Shown here: piece by piece, positions 1 to 13,127 of the stretch
How the letters are laid out: each line of letters opens with the position of its first letter
Numbering within the stretch: position 1 is the first letter of the stretch
Assembly: GCA_013398615.1 (NCBI GenBank)
Contig: VZSR01003022.1
Coordinates: forward strand, 3,620,100 to 3,684,099
Origin: Brachypodius melanocephalos
Lineage: Eukaryota; Chordata; Aves; Passeriformes; Pycnonotidae
Reading direction: 5' to 3'
DNA: 64,000 bases
Notes under the pieces: model-generated
Databases searched by the model: none
What the model was told of the DNA's origin: nothing
Seen by the model: the letters and a program-made list of their open reading frames with translations, nothing else
Position numbers and translations under genes: made by a program

Positions 1-1065
1 GTTTCAACAGATGGCAAATGAACACACACCTTTGGTTACATCTTGCAACCCAGGACAGCTGCCAGGGTAAAACCAGCCCTGAGCAGCTCTGCTACATCCA
101 CACCCAGGCCTGGAGGTGCTCACAGGGATGCTGTAAACCCTGAGAGAGATTTGCAGGGTATTAACACCCCCCTCCAGGATTCTTTTGGAGCCACAGGGGC
201 CAGGGGAGGCTTTAAGAGACATTTTTGGCCAAGTCCTGGCTGACACATTTCAGGGTGGCCTCGGGGCAGGGGGACAGAGTGAAGCCACCTCTGAGCCCCC
301 CTGGCAGAGCAGCCCAGGCTGAATAAGCACCAGGAATAAAAGCTCCATGGCAGCAGCTCCAGCAGCCCTGCTCCAGGCTCCCATCACACCCATTCTTGGG
401 AAGGGCTGATAAAAATCCAGCCACCATCCTGGAATCCACAGAGCCTGGGAGGGCTGGGGGCAGCCTCAGAGTTCCCAGCAAGCAGGAAAACAGCTATTAG
501 GCTTTTTGAAGCCTTCTGAAGGGAATTAAAGGGGAATTAAGTTGCTCACTTCAGCTTAGTCAGTACAAATAAACCTTCAGCGGTTGGATTAGCAATGCCA
601 GAGCAGGAGTGGTGGCTGCTGGAATTTCTTTCCATTTTTTTCCCCTTTTTTCTTTTTTTTTTTTCCCCTCCCTTTTTAATTTCATTCTTGTCATTCAGGG
701 CAACAGAGTGTCAAGGCAGGCTGGATTTTCTCCAAGCAAGCTCTGCCTTTACAGCCACGGTGCTACTGCTGTCATCCCTCGTGGAAACAAAGGAAGAATC
801 AAAACCAACCAAACCAAAACCTTAATCCCAACTCACACTGGTGCCTTTCACCCCCACAAGAGCCCAATGCAGATCTCATTTTTCATATATTGGAGAATAC
901 TTGGGAAATAAATGAGCAGTTTGCTCTGAAATCCAGAGCAGGGCTGGCACAAAGGCAGTCAGAGTGACCCATCCTTTCCCTGAATTACTGAATTAATGTG
1001 AGGAACGCTGATTTCTTCAGGCCTCAGCTTCCCCTACTGCAAAATCCCACTATTTTCTTCAGTGC
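1..1065. other. No gene seen
   Basis: GC-rich spacer with a pyrimidine tract (about 620-680). Open frames are short and show no recognisable domain. Confidence 0.6.
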
Positions 1066-1490
1066 ATGGATGCACAGAATCACTTAGGTTGGAAAAGACC
1101 TTTAAAATCAAGTGCAGCCCTTAAACCAGCACTGCATGACTGGGTATCAACTTTTAACTGTGCTTATTTAAATAAATACAGATACACAGATATAGATATA
1201 TAGATATATAAATATATAGATATATAGATATATAGATATATAGATATATAGATATAGATAGATTTAATCATGGAAGCAGAGAATCATTTAGCTTGGGAAA
1301 GACCTTTAAGATCATTGAGTGCAACTGTTAACCCAGCACTGCATGATTGGATATCAGCTTGCAAACCTATTTTATCTATGTAAAAATGTATATATAATTA
1401 TGGAAGCACAGAAAAGTTAAGGCTGGAAAGGACCTTAAAGATCATCAAGTCCAACTGCTAACCCAGCCCTGCAGGATTGGGTTTGCAGTT
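1066..1490 (-). repeat. Three tandem CR1-tail-like units with TAGATATA microsatellite
   Basis: Three related ~80-bp blocks start near 1069, 1270 and 1402. Each begins tgga.gcacagaatca-like, continues through gg.tgg(g)aaagacctttaa.atca, and ends taacccagcactgcatgat. They resemble the 3' end of a CR1 LINE in minus orientation. Copies 1 and 2 are separated by a (GATATATA)n tract at about 1185-1262. Confidence 0.7.
1185..1262. repeat. (GATATATA)n microsatellite
   Basis: An 8-bp AT-rich unit repeated about nine times, lying between the first and second CR1-tail-like units. Confidence 0.9.
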
Positions 1491-3021
1491 TGCCAAGCTG
1501 TCTCTATATCTATAAATGCACACACACACACATAAATGCTATTTATAAAGGGGAAAAATGGGAATTTTTGATGCAGGACAGACACGCTCAGAAGGGGTCA
1601 CAGCATTGCAGCCTGGAGTTGCATTTCCTGAGTTAAACCCAAGCAGGAGGCAGGACAAAGAGCCAGGAAAGTGACCGGTTTGAGGCCAGAGTGGGTGCTG
1701 GATCCGGGTGGGATCTGTGAACCCCAGGATTTTCCATCATTCCACTGGGTGCAGATGCTTCATTTGGGCTCTCTCCATGTGCAGGACACCAGCTGGGGCC
1801 CCTTAAGCTGGGATTTTGAGGTTTCCCTGAGAGGGGTTTTAAGCAGAGCTTTGAACCCCAGCAGCACCGGTAGAGCCCATGGTGCTGGTCAGCTTTATCC
1901 ACCTCGTGTCCTGTCCCAGCAGGATCCAGCTGGGACATCCACCACAGAGCCAACCCCAAAGCAGTCCTGCTGACACTGAGCTCCCACTCCCTGCTGCTGG
2001 GTGGGATCTGGGCACTCACTAAGGGTGTGTGGGGTGAAGAGGTGAGTTCTTGGCACAGGGAAGTATCAGCATGCCCGAGCATCCTGGCACAGCAGTGCCC
2101 TGTCACCTCATCCCCTGCAGGACAGATCTTCCCAAGGGTGGAGGAAGAGCTCAGGGAGTTTGTGCACACCAGGGTGGGCTTTCAGCACTCCCTGCCTCTG
2201 AGTCAGCACAAAACACGGGCACAGCTGAGCAAATACCAGCTCCACACGCAGCTACTAATTGGGTAAACCTCATCTTGTGCTGTTTGCAGAGCTCTCTCAG
2301 GGAAGGTTCGGCAGCTGGGGGATTATTCCTCCTCACCCAGCTGCTCTGGGTGCTGCAGGTCGTGTGAGGACCTTGCTGCCCCAGGAACTCGAGGCATGAA
2401 GGATCCCCGTGCCCGTGGCAGAACGCATCCTGCTGCCCCCAGCATCCCAGTTCTCCCAAGGCTTTCCCAAAGGGCTGCTCCAGCCAGTTCCAGTGCTGCT
2501 CCCTGTTTGCCCGGGATGTTTTCCCAAGCACCAGCCCAAAGGAAAGGTCCAAAGGCAGCTGCAGCAAACACATTCCAAAGGTTCAGCAGGATGCAGCACC
2601 CAGTACAGGCCCTGCCTGTGCTCTCAGGAACCCCCTGCTCTTCTCTCTGCCCCCATTTCCTCTCCCTCCTGAGAGCCCCTCATGCCCCAAAAAACGGACA
2701 GTGGGCTGAGAGCTGGATGGACCAGAGAGAAAACCCTATAAAAGGTTCATATGGCTGGTAAAACCCTATGGCACAGTCTGTGCTGGGCTCTGACACTGCC
2801 TGAATGCCCCACAGCACCTCAGAGCTGGCAGGGGAAGGTTTTCCTGACTGTGGGGGGACATTGGGCAGTGGGAGAGTCAGGAGCACGGCTCAGATGAAGC
2901 AGGAAAGGAGGGAGATGCTGAGATTGTCTCTCCAGAAAGGTCCCACATGTGGCACAATGAGGCACAGACAAGGATGGGCTTAGATCAGCACTCCCAGCCC
3001 TGATCCTGGGCCCTGGGATCA
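1491..3021. other. No gene seen
   Basis: A short CA tract near 1519-1530, otherwise unique GC-rich spacer. Overlapping ORFs on both strands lack domain similarity. Confidence 0.6.
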
Positions 3022-3240
3022 TTTCACAGAATTGTTTAGGCTTCAAAAGACCTCCAGGATCATTGAGTCCAACCTTTGCCTGATCTCCATGCTGCCAGCC
3101 AGACCATACCACCATTTTAAACATCTCCAGGGGTGGTGAATCCATCACCTCCCTGGGCTGCCCATTCCAATGCTTGACCACTTTTTCCATGAAAAAAACT
3201 CTTCCTGATGATCAGCCTAAACCATTGTCCCGATGGAAAA
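3022..3240 (-). mobile_element. CR1 LINE 3' fragment
   Basis: Reads cagaattgtttaggcttcaaaagacctccaggatcattgagtccaacc, then the CR1-typical block on small wounds of the LINE tail (caccattttaaacatctccaggggtggtgaatccatcacc). It is a 5'-truncated, minus-strand CR1 with no intact reading frame. Confidence 0.8.
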
Positions 3241-6200
3241 CAAACCCATTTGCTGTTAGCACCGAGCTGCTTGAGCTGAGGGCTGAGCTATTGAACCATT
3301 TTGCTCTGGCAGAGCCTGGAGATGAGGAGAGGGATCAGGAATTTCAACCCCAATGTGCCCAGGGAGTGGGCTGGGACAGGGTGAGGGTGGCAGAGCAAAA
3401 GAGAGAGACAGATCCCCCTTGGAACACCTTTGCACCAAAAAGTGCTGTGATTGCTGTGAGTAACACCCAGGGAAGTGTTGAAATGGGGTTAAAAAACTCC
3501 CCCAGTGGCAGCCTGGGGCTGGCATCACTCTGGATCAGGGCAGGGACTGAGTGGCTGCAGCAGAGCATCACCTCAGGGCTTTAACAGAGGGATTCCCTCC
3601 AGGGAGAAGAGCATTCACCCAGTGCTGACCTCTTACCGTGTCTTTACACATCTCTTATTTTCCAAATTTCTGCTTTCTTGAGTGTGAACAACGCAGTGTG
3701 TCACCCCCTCCACGTGTCACACACCTGGGGACAAACCCCAGAGCTGTCACCTTCTGCAGCCCAAGGAGGAGCAGATCCAGCCAGGCTGCTAGCCTTGCCT
3801 CCCTCCTGCACCCCAGGATACAACACCCCTCAACACTCCCCAAAATCAGTGGGAACTGACCTGCCAAAACATAAATGAAGGAGCAGCAGCTCCTTCGAAG
3901 CAAGACTTTGCTGCTGCCACCAATTTGCCAAGCCCCAGTGCCTCTCCCTCTGCTGCTATTCAGCTTGACAACGTCTTTTCCAATAAATTCTCTGGCTTCC
4001 CAGGCCTTGTGCTGCCTGGCATGTAATATTTAGGCTGTTAAGAGGGTGTTTCACCCCCTCTTTCCTCTCCTGTTTCTCACCTTAGAGCAATATTGAGGTC
4101 TGTGTGTGCTCCTTCCCCGTGTGACTCCTGCTGCCAGTCGGGGTCAGGATGGGAGTAGCAGGGCCCTTGTGGGGGCTCTGAAGTACCTTGGGTTGCTTTG
4201 AGGGTGCCAAGAGACCAAAAGTGCTTTGTATGAGCCCTCTGGGATGGGTGGTGCAGGGAAAAAAAAAAGGATAAAACATATCTGGGGTGGGGGGTCCTGC
4301 CCCTGCAGGTTCAGCCAGCCCTGGTGACACCCCCCGAGTGGGTTTTGTCTTTGCCTTGGCTTTGTGTGCAGGGAAAGCAAAGCATGAGCTGGCTCTACCT
4401 TCAGACACACATTTCCATTGCTGCTGAGGCCATGGAGAACAGGCAAAGCCTCTGGACAATCTGGGTCCCTGCAGAGCCCAGAGCATCCCCATGCATGGAC
4501 AGGATCCCTCCCAGACTGCAAAAATCCAGCCCAATAACTGCTGTGACAGCTCCCACGGGCTCTGGCTCGCAGGTTTGTCTGGACAAGATGTGCTGGGACA
4601 CAGAGTGGACAAAAGGACAGTGGCAGATGGGACAGGGAGTGGGGGATCAACTTGTTCCCCACAGGAACCTGCTTAGTTTGCAAACATCACCTCTGCGTCC
4701 CCAGCAAATGCACAGGCACGGCTGCAGAGCTGCCTGACAAGTGATGAATTTGGCCCTGGCCTGAAAATGTCAGCTGATGTTCTCCTTCCCCATGACAAAC
4801 GTGCTGGGGTTTGATGGTAATCAAACTGGGGGCACAACTCAGGGAAGCTCCAAACACAGACACAGCAGCCAAACTGTCCAACAAAATCTTAACCCTTGAT
4901 CATCCTCTCTTTAGATAGATCATTTATGTTTTTTCAAGACAGAGGAAATGAAAATTCCTTCATCTCAAGCAGCTGTTGTGTGGCCCAAGCCAGTGGTGAG
5001 GCAGAGGCAGCTCAGAAGCTCTGGGGAGGGTGGACAGGGCTGGAAAACCTGGAGCAAACAGCATCCAACCCCTCTGGAGCACCAAGGTGCTGCCCCAGCC
5101 TGGAGTCGCTGCACAGAGCCACTGGGATGAGCCTGGTCCTGCTAATGAAATAATTGGACATGATTGCCTGCCCTACTCGGATCGTGGCCAACACCCATCA
5201 CAGAAACATCATCCACGAGGAGATTTATTTGTTAATGAGGGAGGGAAAATAACAGCTCAGTTCTGCTGCCAAACATGGCCCTGGAGCTCCTGGAGGTTTG
5301 CATGGGGTGAACTGGGGGCACAGGGACCAGTCCTGGGAGGCTCAGGCTCCTGCTGGGCTGGGGGTGATGGTTTGTTCTGGGCTGATAGGGTTTAAAAGAG
5401 GCTGAATGGGCAACGTCCCTGTTCCCATTCTCCAGCTCTGATTAATGGGGTTTGCTCCCTGCACCTCATTACCTGATCAGGGGGGAACAGCTCAGCCACT
5501 CCTACGGAAAAACAATGAGCAAGCAGAAAGAGAGAAATGCCTGCAATAGACCTTTGCTAATAAAACTCGTGACAAGGATAATAAATGAACCTTTCCTCAG
5601 CTGTCCTTCCTGTCCCAGAAACCATCCCTTGCTCTAAAGCACCAGTGAATATTTTCTCTTTTCCAGCACTGAGAAGGTTCAGCTGCCTGGCACTGCAGGA
5701 TTTTTTCCCAGTTTGGAGTAAAGCACCTGAATCTGATCTCAGGGACTGGATCCCCATAAAAGGTGGAAATCTTGGAGCAGCTGCCACTCCTCACTGGGAC
5801 ATCCAGGCTGAAAATAAACTGTTTTGAGGGATTTAGATTTTGATATTGTGTATTAATTCTTTCTGCATGTTATCAAAGTGATAACAGTGAGCTGGGATCC
5901 AGAAGTACATCCCACGTGCCTGGGCTGCAGGGGGAACATCCCTGTGTTATTACACAAACAAAGTGAAAAACACAAGTTTTGTTTGTATATGTGCAAAATC
6001 TTATGTTTCATTGGGCAAAACCTGGATTTGCTGGAGGTGTGGACCAGCATCCCAGGGATGTCACTCTTGGGGCTCCTGGGACGGGCCACAAACCCCACAG
6101 ACAGCAAACCCCCTGAGTCTGCCATGCATTAATCAAGATATTCAGGACATCTCCATGGAAATGAATCAGCTCCTCCAGAATCAAGGATCAAGGGCCAAAC

Positions 6201-7150
6201 ACCCTCAATAACCACGGCAAACTCCTCTCACCAGCGCAGGTTTTTCACATCACCCCGTTCCACAAGCACCCCAGGCTTTGTCCCTGTTGGCACTGCAGGG
6301 ACACATCCCTCCTGCAGCCCCAGCTGGCCTAGACCACAGCACACTGCTCCCTAGAGAGGTTTGGAGCACCAAAGCAGGTGATTCCCTTTCCCAGGGCACA
6401 GGCAGCTCCACAGCAAATCCACCCTGGCGCTGCAGCCTCGTGTCCCCAGCTCCCCTCATCACCCATCCCTGCTGACCCTGAGACCAAAGGCAAAACCTGC
6501 CCAGGACCATTTCCCCCTCTTGTTTTCCACTTTCACATTTTTGCCCAGCCCTTCTCTCTGCTCCCACCAAACCGAATTGGGAGGATCAGAGCGTTTAAAT
6601 CCATTTCCACGGGATAGGTTTAACTGGACAGGTTTTGCTTTAAACTCAAGTACCCTCCTGAGGATTCATTACCAAAATCCATCCACTTGCCATTTGTTGC
6701 TAATGGGAGGGAAGATGAGTTTTGAATAATTAAAATGTGGCTCCTCTCTGCCTGCTCCTGGACAGAGCACAGGATGTGCTGCTGCTCTGCTCCTGCTCCA
6801 GGATCCCAGCCCTGCAACCCTCCGAAATTCTTTACCAAGCCTGCAACCTCCTTAAATATTTAGAGGCTCTTCTAAACTATTTAGGAACCCTACAAAACCC
6901 CAAACTCTTTACAGAAACACAAAATGTGCCAGTGTTTCACCATCCTCGCCACAAATAAATTTCTTCCTTATATCTAGTCTGAATCAACCCTCTTTTAGTT
7001 TAAAAACATCATTGCTGTCCTGTCACAAGCCCTGCTAAAAGGTCTGAATCCCACAAACTCCCTGTTTGCAGGACACAAGCAGGATCCTGGCTGGGACATG
7101 AGCTCCCAGTGTGGGTTCTGGGCTTTGCAATGCATCAGGTGCACATCAAA
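3241..7150. other. No gene seen
   Basis: Unique spacer. A short A-run lies at 4259-4268. I recognise no exon, transposon or array. Confidence 0.55.
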
Positions 7151-7154
7151 GACA

Positions 7155-7205
7155 TAAAACAAACAAACAAACAAACAAAAAGAAAACAAAAACTAAAACA
7201 AAAAT
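7155..7205. repeat. (AAAC)n microsatellite
   Basis: aaacaaacaaacaaacaaac followed by an A-rich tail. It could be the poly(A)-like end of an old retrosequence, but no body is recognisable. Confidence 0.85.
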
Positions 7206-7374
7206 ATCCCAGCTTTAAGCTCTTCCACATTCCCATCTGGAGCTGCTGGCTCTCCAGAGGGCTGGGCTGTCCAGGCACTTTGGATGGCACTGCTTCCCCT
7301 TGCAAGGGCGGGGGGGAAAGTGATGACAAATTCCTCCAGTTAATTAAAAAAAGCCCCACTTCAACAACATAGCA

Positions 7375-7960
7375 GAGCTTTTGAACTAATTTATGAGCGT
7401 TTATCCATTTTGTCCCAGCACAATCTCTGTGGAAATGTAAAATTCAGCTCCTGCATGATTTTCCCTTTGCATTGACTGGAAGGAGAAAGAACGAATAGAT
7501 TCTGCTAAATTAATTATCAGCATTGATTTCTTGCCTTTTTTTTATATTTTTATCCCAAGACAGAGCCCTCAGTAACTTTGAAGAATCTCCAGCACTCAGG
7601 CATGGAAAATTGATCTAGCAGTTTCTGTGAAGCAGCATTTCCAAGCTCCCCTTCCTCAAAATACACTCTAAATGTTAATTTGCATGCTCGAAAGGAACCA
7701 GGTGATTTGTCATTATATTTGCCTCCTCTCCCAGATGTAGCTACTAGTTCCCTTCCTAATTGATTTTCATATTTAGATTCAGTTCTAGGGAAAGTAATTT
7801 GGGGACTGAATTGGGGAGAGAATTAATAGCTGCCAACAAACGGGAACTTGGATGGGACTTCATTAGGGCCATCTGAGTGCCCAGACTGGGCCTCTCTTCC
7901 TCCAGCACTTTCATTGTCGTCATCTATTATAAATCATTATGGTGAAAAATAGCCACAGAA
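7375..7960. other. Repeat-poor AT-rich stretch, candidate conserved non-coding DNA
   Basis: No CR1, LTR or simple-repeat signature. It contains homeobox-type TAAT cores (taaattaattatcag near 7507, cctaattg near 7756) and low CpG. It contrasts with the GC-rich spacer on both sides. Conservation cannot be tested here. Confidence 0.3.
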
Positions 7961-8157
7961 CAGACACTCCTCGCTGCTTCTGCAAAGCTGAGGCAAAAGA
8001 TGCCAGATAAGGGGGAAGGATTTGCAAATGTTCATTGGAATAAAAGGTCTGGAGGGTCCTTCCTGGCTCCATCTGTCGTTGCTGGTGGGGAGATCAGGGG
8101 TGCAGCACCAGGGAATTCCTGCAGCCACAACCAAAGGGCACGGGGATCATCCCCAGC

Positions 8158-8215
8158 AAGGTGTGATGTGTGTCCCCAGCAAGGTGTGATGTGTGTCCCC
8201 AGCCGGGTGTCACCT
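8158..8215. repeat. 23-bp tandem repeat, 2.5 units
   Basis: agcaaggtgtgatgtgtgtc plus ccc occurs twice and is followed by a degraded third unit (agccgggtgtcacc). Confidence 0.7.
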
Positions 8216-8715
8216 TGGGATGTGTCCCTGCCTCTGGCTGCAGCGATCAGGAGCTGATGGGGAGGGGACAGGAGCCCAGGAAGGTGCCAGGATTTCACAG
8301 CAGAGATCCCAAAGGCACCCAGGGAAGTGCGGCCACAAAAAGCAGCACGGAAATGTCCCGGGATAATGGCATCCCTGGCGTTTTACAGCTGGCACCTGTG
8401 ATGGTTCTGGCTTCTTGTTCTCTGCCAACATTGGGATTGATACATGGGAGTCCAAGTTTGTGTTCAGACTTGGATGTTTATTATGTTTCTGTTTAATGGA
8501 TGTTTATTATTTCTTATCTATTTACAGACTCATGAGCTGTGAGCTCTAACCAGCAAGTTAGAGGAATGAGGTAAAATAGAGTGCTTCTAATTCTTTTCAA
8601 GGTTATTTAAGTGCTAATTACCCAATAAGGAGGTGACACTTATTTATATTTCTGACCCGATAATGCCCACAATGCAGACCTTTTTCACCCAATTACAGAA
8701 AACCACCCAAACCCA

Positions 8716-8845
8716 CTAAGAAGAAGGAAGAAGGAAGAAGGAAGAAGGAAGAAGGAAGAAGGAAGAAGGAAGAAGGAAGAAGGAAGAAGGAAGAAGGAAG
8801 AAGGAAGAGGGAAGAAGGAAGAAGGAGATGAAGGTGAAGAAGAAG
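8716..8845. repeat. (GAAGGAA)n purine microsatellite
   Basis: About 130 bases of nearly pure GAAGGAA heptamers on the plus strand, with interruptions toward the right end (gaagaggg, gagatgaagg). The long purine strand could form triplex DNA. Confidence 0.95.
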
Positions 8846-11800
8846 GACTGCACATCCACTCACACTTTTAGCACCTTGAACTTTTAAAACACAAAACCCA
8901 AAAAACATGCCCAAACCAACCCACCTTTTAAGGAAGAACTGGTTTGTTTGTTTTTTCGACCAGTAAGTTTCATTTTAGGGTTTTTCCAACCCTGGCTGAC
9001 TGCAGAAAGTTTCATCCTCTCTTCTAAACACAGTTAATTCTCTTATAAATTAACTTACCCAGTGTCACAGCACATTACCTCACCTTGGAATGTTTTCGTT
9101 CTGAACTCGCTGTGGCTGACGAATGGAACAATGCACGGATTTTCTCTGGGAGTGCTTCACCCACAGTGCAGCTCATTAAAATACAGCTGACTGCAGAAGA
9201 AATAGCACTTCTTCAGCAGGGCCTGGGTCATCCAGTGAAACCCAGATAATGAAGAATGGTTTATGGCAAGACTGTTGAGTCAGCAGCTCTTGCATGGAGC
9301 AGCTCTGGGATTTCCTGTAATCATTGGAAGGTGCCCGGCAAGATGCCATGGGCCACCATGGCTGGAGAGCAGAGCCCCAGGAGAATGGCACAAAGCCACC
9401 TCAAGGGGTGACAACACGGCTGAGCCCTGACAGTGACAATGTCCCTGCCACCTGCTGTGGCCAGGGAGCTGTACCCACCCTGGTGGCTGCTGTGATTTAT
9501 TCCCTGTGATTTATTCTGTGATTTATTTCCCTGGCAGTGAAATGCTGTTTGTTTACGAGGCAGAGCAAGGCGGCTCCACTTCTGTGTGCGTTTGCTTCCT
9601 GCCCTGTGCCTGAGCCAGCAGCGTGGCCCTGGGCTCTTTCCATGTTTCCAGAGACAGCTTTCCACATTTCCAGAGGCAGATGTGCGCCAGGGACAGCCGT
9701 GGCTCCACCTGAAGGCACCAGGATGCCTCCAGCAGCATCAAAGCTCCTCAGGAAAGCTGAGGAAAGCCCTGGGCAGGGGGATGAAACTATGGGAGAGCCC
9801 TTAACCCTGCCCTGCTCACCAGCAGCACCTGCCTGTGGCCTCCTCCCTCCCCCAAAACAGAAAGGAGATGCAAACCCCCATTTCCCTCCCTTTTACAGCT
9901 CTCTGAGTCAGGGAGGGGCCATTAACCCTTCCCCACCCAGACGCTCTCCCCCAGCTGGTGTTTCCATGTGGGTCCCACCCCATTTCTTCCCTCTGCAGCC
10001 CCCCATCCCTTCCCAGGCTGTTCTCCGGCTGCTGCAGGCAGTGATGAGGAGAAGCAGGTGGTCAATGGTCATTTTTTGGAGCGAGGTTAGCGGGACAAGG
10101 AGCACCAGAGGAGCAAAGGAGCTGCTTAAAGGGCTGAGGAACTACGGGAGATGTGATGGGCAGGGAACAGCAACCCTCGGCTGGGAGAGGAGCATTCCGG
10201 GATCACCCCCTCCCACCAGCAGGATGTCACCCAGCAGCCAAAGTGCCCCGTGTCCCCTTGGGCTGGCCCTGGGGACACCCAGGGATTGCTGGAAGCCGGG
10301 AGCCCCTGGTGCAGCTGAGCCCTCCTGCCCCTGAGACTGCTCCGAGCATCCCAGGGCAGGTCCAGGGGATGCCACAGCCCGGGAGAGGCTTTGGCAGCCT
10401 CACCCATCCCGGAGCTCTCCTCAGCATCATTTAATGTGGTCCTCAGCATCTCTCCGTGTGTTCCACAGCTCTGCTGGGTCACTCCAAGGCGCCTCTTCAG
10501 TGCCGTGCCTCAGTTTCCCAGCCCGGCCCCTAGGATTTCATGGAAGTTCATCCCCCTAGAGCCAGCACAACCCCTTAACTTTCATCCACTCTGCCCTGGC
10601 GAGGCTTGGCTTGAGCAGCACCCGACCCCATCCAAAACTTCGCCTTGTCCCGATGATCTCTGCCTACAGCTCCCTGCGACCATCCCTCCCATCTTTGACC
10701 AACACTTCATTGTCCTCCAGATCTGTGCCAAATCTGCCCGGGGTCCCCCAGGTCTGAGGACAGGAGCTCCAGGACAGGACAGTGCCAGGGAACGGGGCAG
10801 CAGCCGCTGCTTCCCAAATCCCTTCTTAATTATGAACGATGAACGCTTGAAGATGTGACCCGAGGTGGCTGCTGTTGAGTCATCCTGCCTTTAATTGCTT
10901 GCAAATATTGCACTGTCTCACAGTGTGGGCTGTAAATTACCAGCAAATAAAGTGTGGAAGCTGTTTTACAGCTAATATATCGTTTCTTAGGAAAGTTTGG
11001 GATTAAATGGATCTTCCTGCTGAGCTAACAGCCCCTTTCCCTGGGAATTGGGCTGTGCGAGGGCTGGCATGGGGGTTGCTGACCTCTTGCTGGACCCTGC
11101 CTGCCCCTTGCAGGTGGGAAGAGCCATAGAGGGTGGGAAAACAAAAACTGGAGGGATCCAGTCCCTCTGCTGGGATAATGTCGGTGCCACTCTCGGAGAG
11201 CCCCAGGAGTGCCAAACACTATTTATCAATATTTCCCAATACCCCCTAAGGTGAGTCTTTCTGAAGATTTCAACATGAGGGTTCATTAAGTGACTTCAAG
11301 TGAAAAAAGAAAAAAATAATAAAAGCTGCTGTTCGGCAGCACAGATTTCCCCAGAGGCTTCTGTTATTATCGTCTTCCCAGTTATGAGTGATTTATTCTT
11401 AATGTTCCTGCCTTGGCATACACTGCAAATCATTGCTCCCGTTGTGAATCCACTCCAGCTCTCCTGGGAGGAGGGACAGAGCCACCACAGGTGCCAGCAT
11501 CCCTCTGCCTTCCCCAGGAGAGCACCTGGGCTGTCCCTCTGCTCCCCACAAGCTCAGGGCATCACCCCTGGCTGATGTCTCTCAAGCCCCAGTCCTGGGG
11601 GGATTAAAAGTTCTGCAGGGGTTTTTGAGGTGGGGGTGGAATTTGGAGGTCTTTGCTGTGGGCTGGGGAAGCCTTTGGGGCTGGTGCTGTGTGGATCATC
11701 ACATCCACAGCTGGTGGTGACCCGAGTCAGGCAGGATTCCTGCCAGCAGCCAGCCCTGCCAGGAAAATCTGCAAGAAAAGACTGTTAGAATTGCCCCCAG

Positions 11801-12879
11801 ATTTAACCTCATTTATTAATTCCCAGCTCTGGACTCTGAGGGAGTCTGTCCATCACCAAAATAAATCTTAAATGAATTCCCATCTCTGGACTCCAAGGAC
11901 ATCTGTCCATCACCAAAATGCACCTGTCCCAGGAGAAGGGAGTGGGAACTGTTTGGGAATCTGAGGAAAGGGGAGGAAAAGCAGAAAAACAGCAGCCACC
12001 ACTCTGCAGAGGTGCAGAGCACCTTGCAAAACAGATGGTGGCCAAGCAAAGGAAGGAAAAGGTGCCTCCCTTCCATGCCTTGAGCTGTTGGTTTCTGTCC
12101 CAGGCACAGGATCGGATGAATTGCAGGGTTACAGAGGGGCTCAAGGCTGAGCCACTGCAGCAAAAGTCCCTGCAAGGATTTGGCCCTGGCACCAGCAGGT
12201 GACAGCTCAGAGTTGCAGCAGGATCTCCAGTCACATTAAAATGACAAATTTCCAAGCATGAAGCGATGACTTGGATGTGCTTCGTGTATGCCTAACAGAA
12301 AATTAGATTTCACATTGTTTCTAGATCATTCTCATAGTCACCCTGGGAGGATGTGGAAGGAATTCTTTGAAGCAAAGCATCCCCACCCAAGGAATCAAGG
12401 TTATTTGAGGAATTTATAACTTCCTGTTGGCCATCAGAAAACAAAATCCACAGCAACCTCAATCAAACATCCCCCAATCCACTGTGTCCCTCTGATTATC
12501 TAGAAAAGGCACATTAAGAGTTAAGAAGTGCTACAGCCTTTTTTCCCAACCTTCCTCCATAACTCCACAATGAAGGATAATTAATTGATGAAAGCACTTG
12601 CTCTGCAAACTAAAATTAGCATTTTTATTTTTTTCTTTCAGTGTGTGCAACCTGCAAATCCTCGTCGACCCCAGGGGCTGCTGCTGGGGGATGGATCCTG
12701 GGCAGGTGCTGGGCAGGGGTCAGTCCTTCAGGCCTTTCCACAGCAGCTCGTGGAACAAAGGAGGATTTTTCAGGATCAACCAGTGAGTTTCAACTCCATT
12801 TCAACTCCAAGTGCTCTACAGCTCCCTGAAAGGAGGTTGTGGACAAGTGGGGTCAGTCTCTTCTCCCACGTAACAAGCA
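8846..12879. other. No gene seen apart from a small duplication
   Basis: GC-rich spacer. It includes a 265-codon open frame at 9537-10334 with Pro/Ser-biased composition and no recognisable domain, judged chance. 10860-10990 is more AT-rich and repeat-poor. Confidence 0.55.
11815..11925. repeat. 57-bp imperfect direct duplication
   Basis: aattcccagctctggactct ... ctgtccatcaccaaaat appears twice with a 57-base offset and a few changes between copies. Confidence 0.7.
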
Positions 12880-13127
12880 CTAGGACGAAAAGGAAAAGGC
12901 TCCAAGCTGCACCAGGGAAGGTTTGTTTCAATACCAGGACCAATTTCAGTGGAAAGGGTTGTCAGGCATTGGAACAGGTGGAATCACCATTCCTGCAAGA
13001 GCTCAAAAAATGTGCAGCTGTGATGCTGAGGGACATGGGTTAGTGGTGAGCTGGCAGTGCTGGGTTAATGGTTGGACTCCATGGGTTTAGAGACCTTTCC
13101 CGACCTTAACAGTTCTGTGATTCCACC
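12880..13127 (+). mobile_element. CR1 LINE 3' fragment
   Basis: Plus-oriented CR1 tail with the typical order: gctccaagctgcaccagggaagg, then ggttgtcaggcattggaacagg, then ggttggactccatgggtttagagacc, ending aacagttctgtgattcc. It is truncated at its 5' end and non-coding. Confidence 0.8.

Noticed and set aside
9537..10334. 265-codon plus-strand open frame
   Set aside because: Pro/Ser/Ala-biased, no domain, no splice or promoter context, and equally long frames overlap on other strands. Typical chance frame in GC-rich bird DNA.
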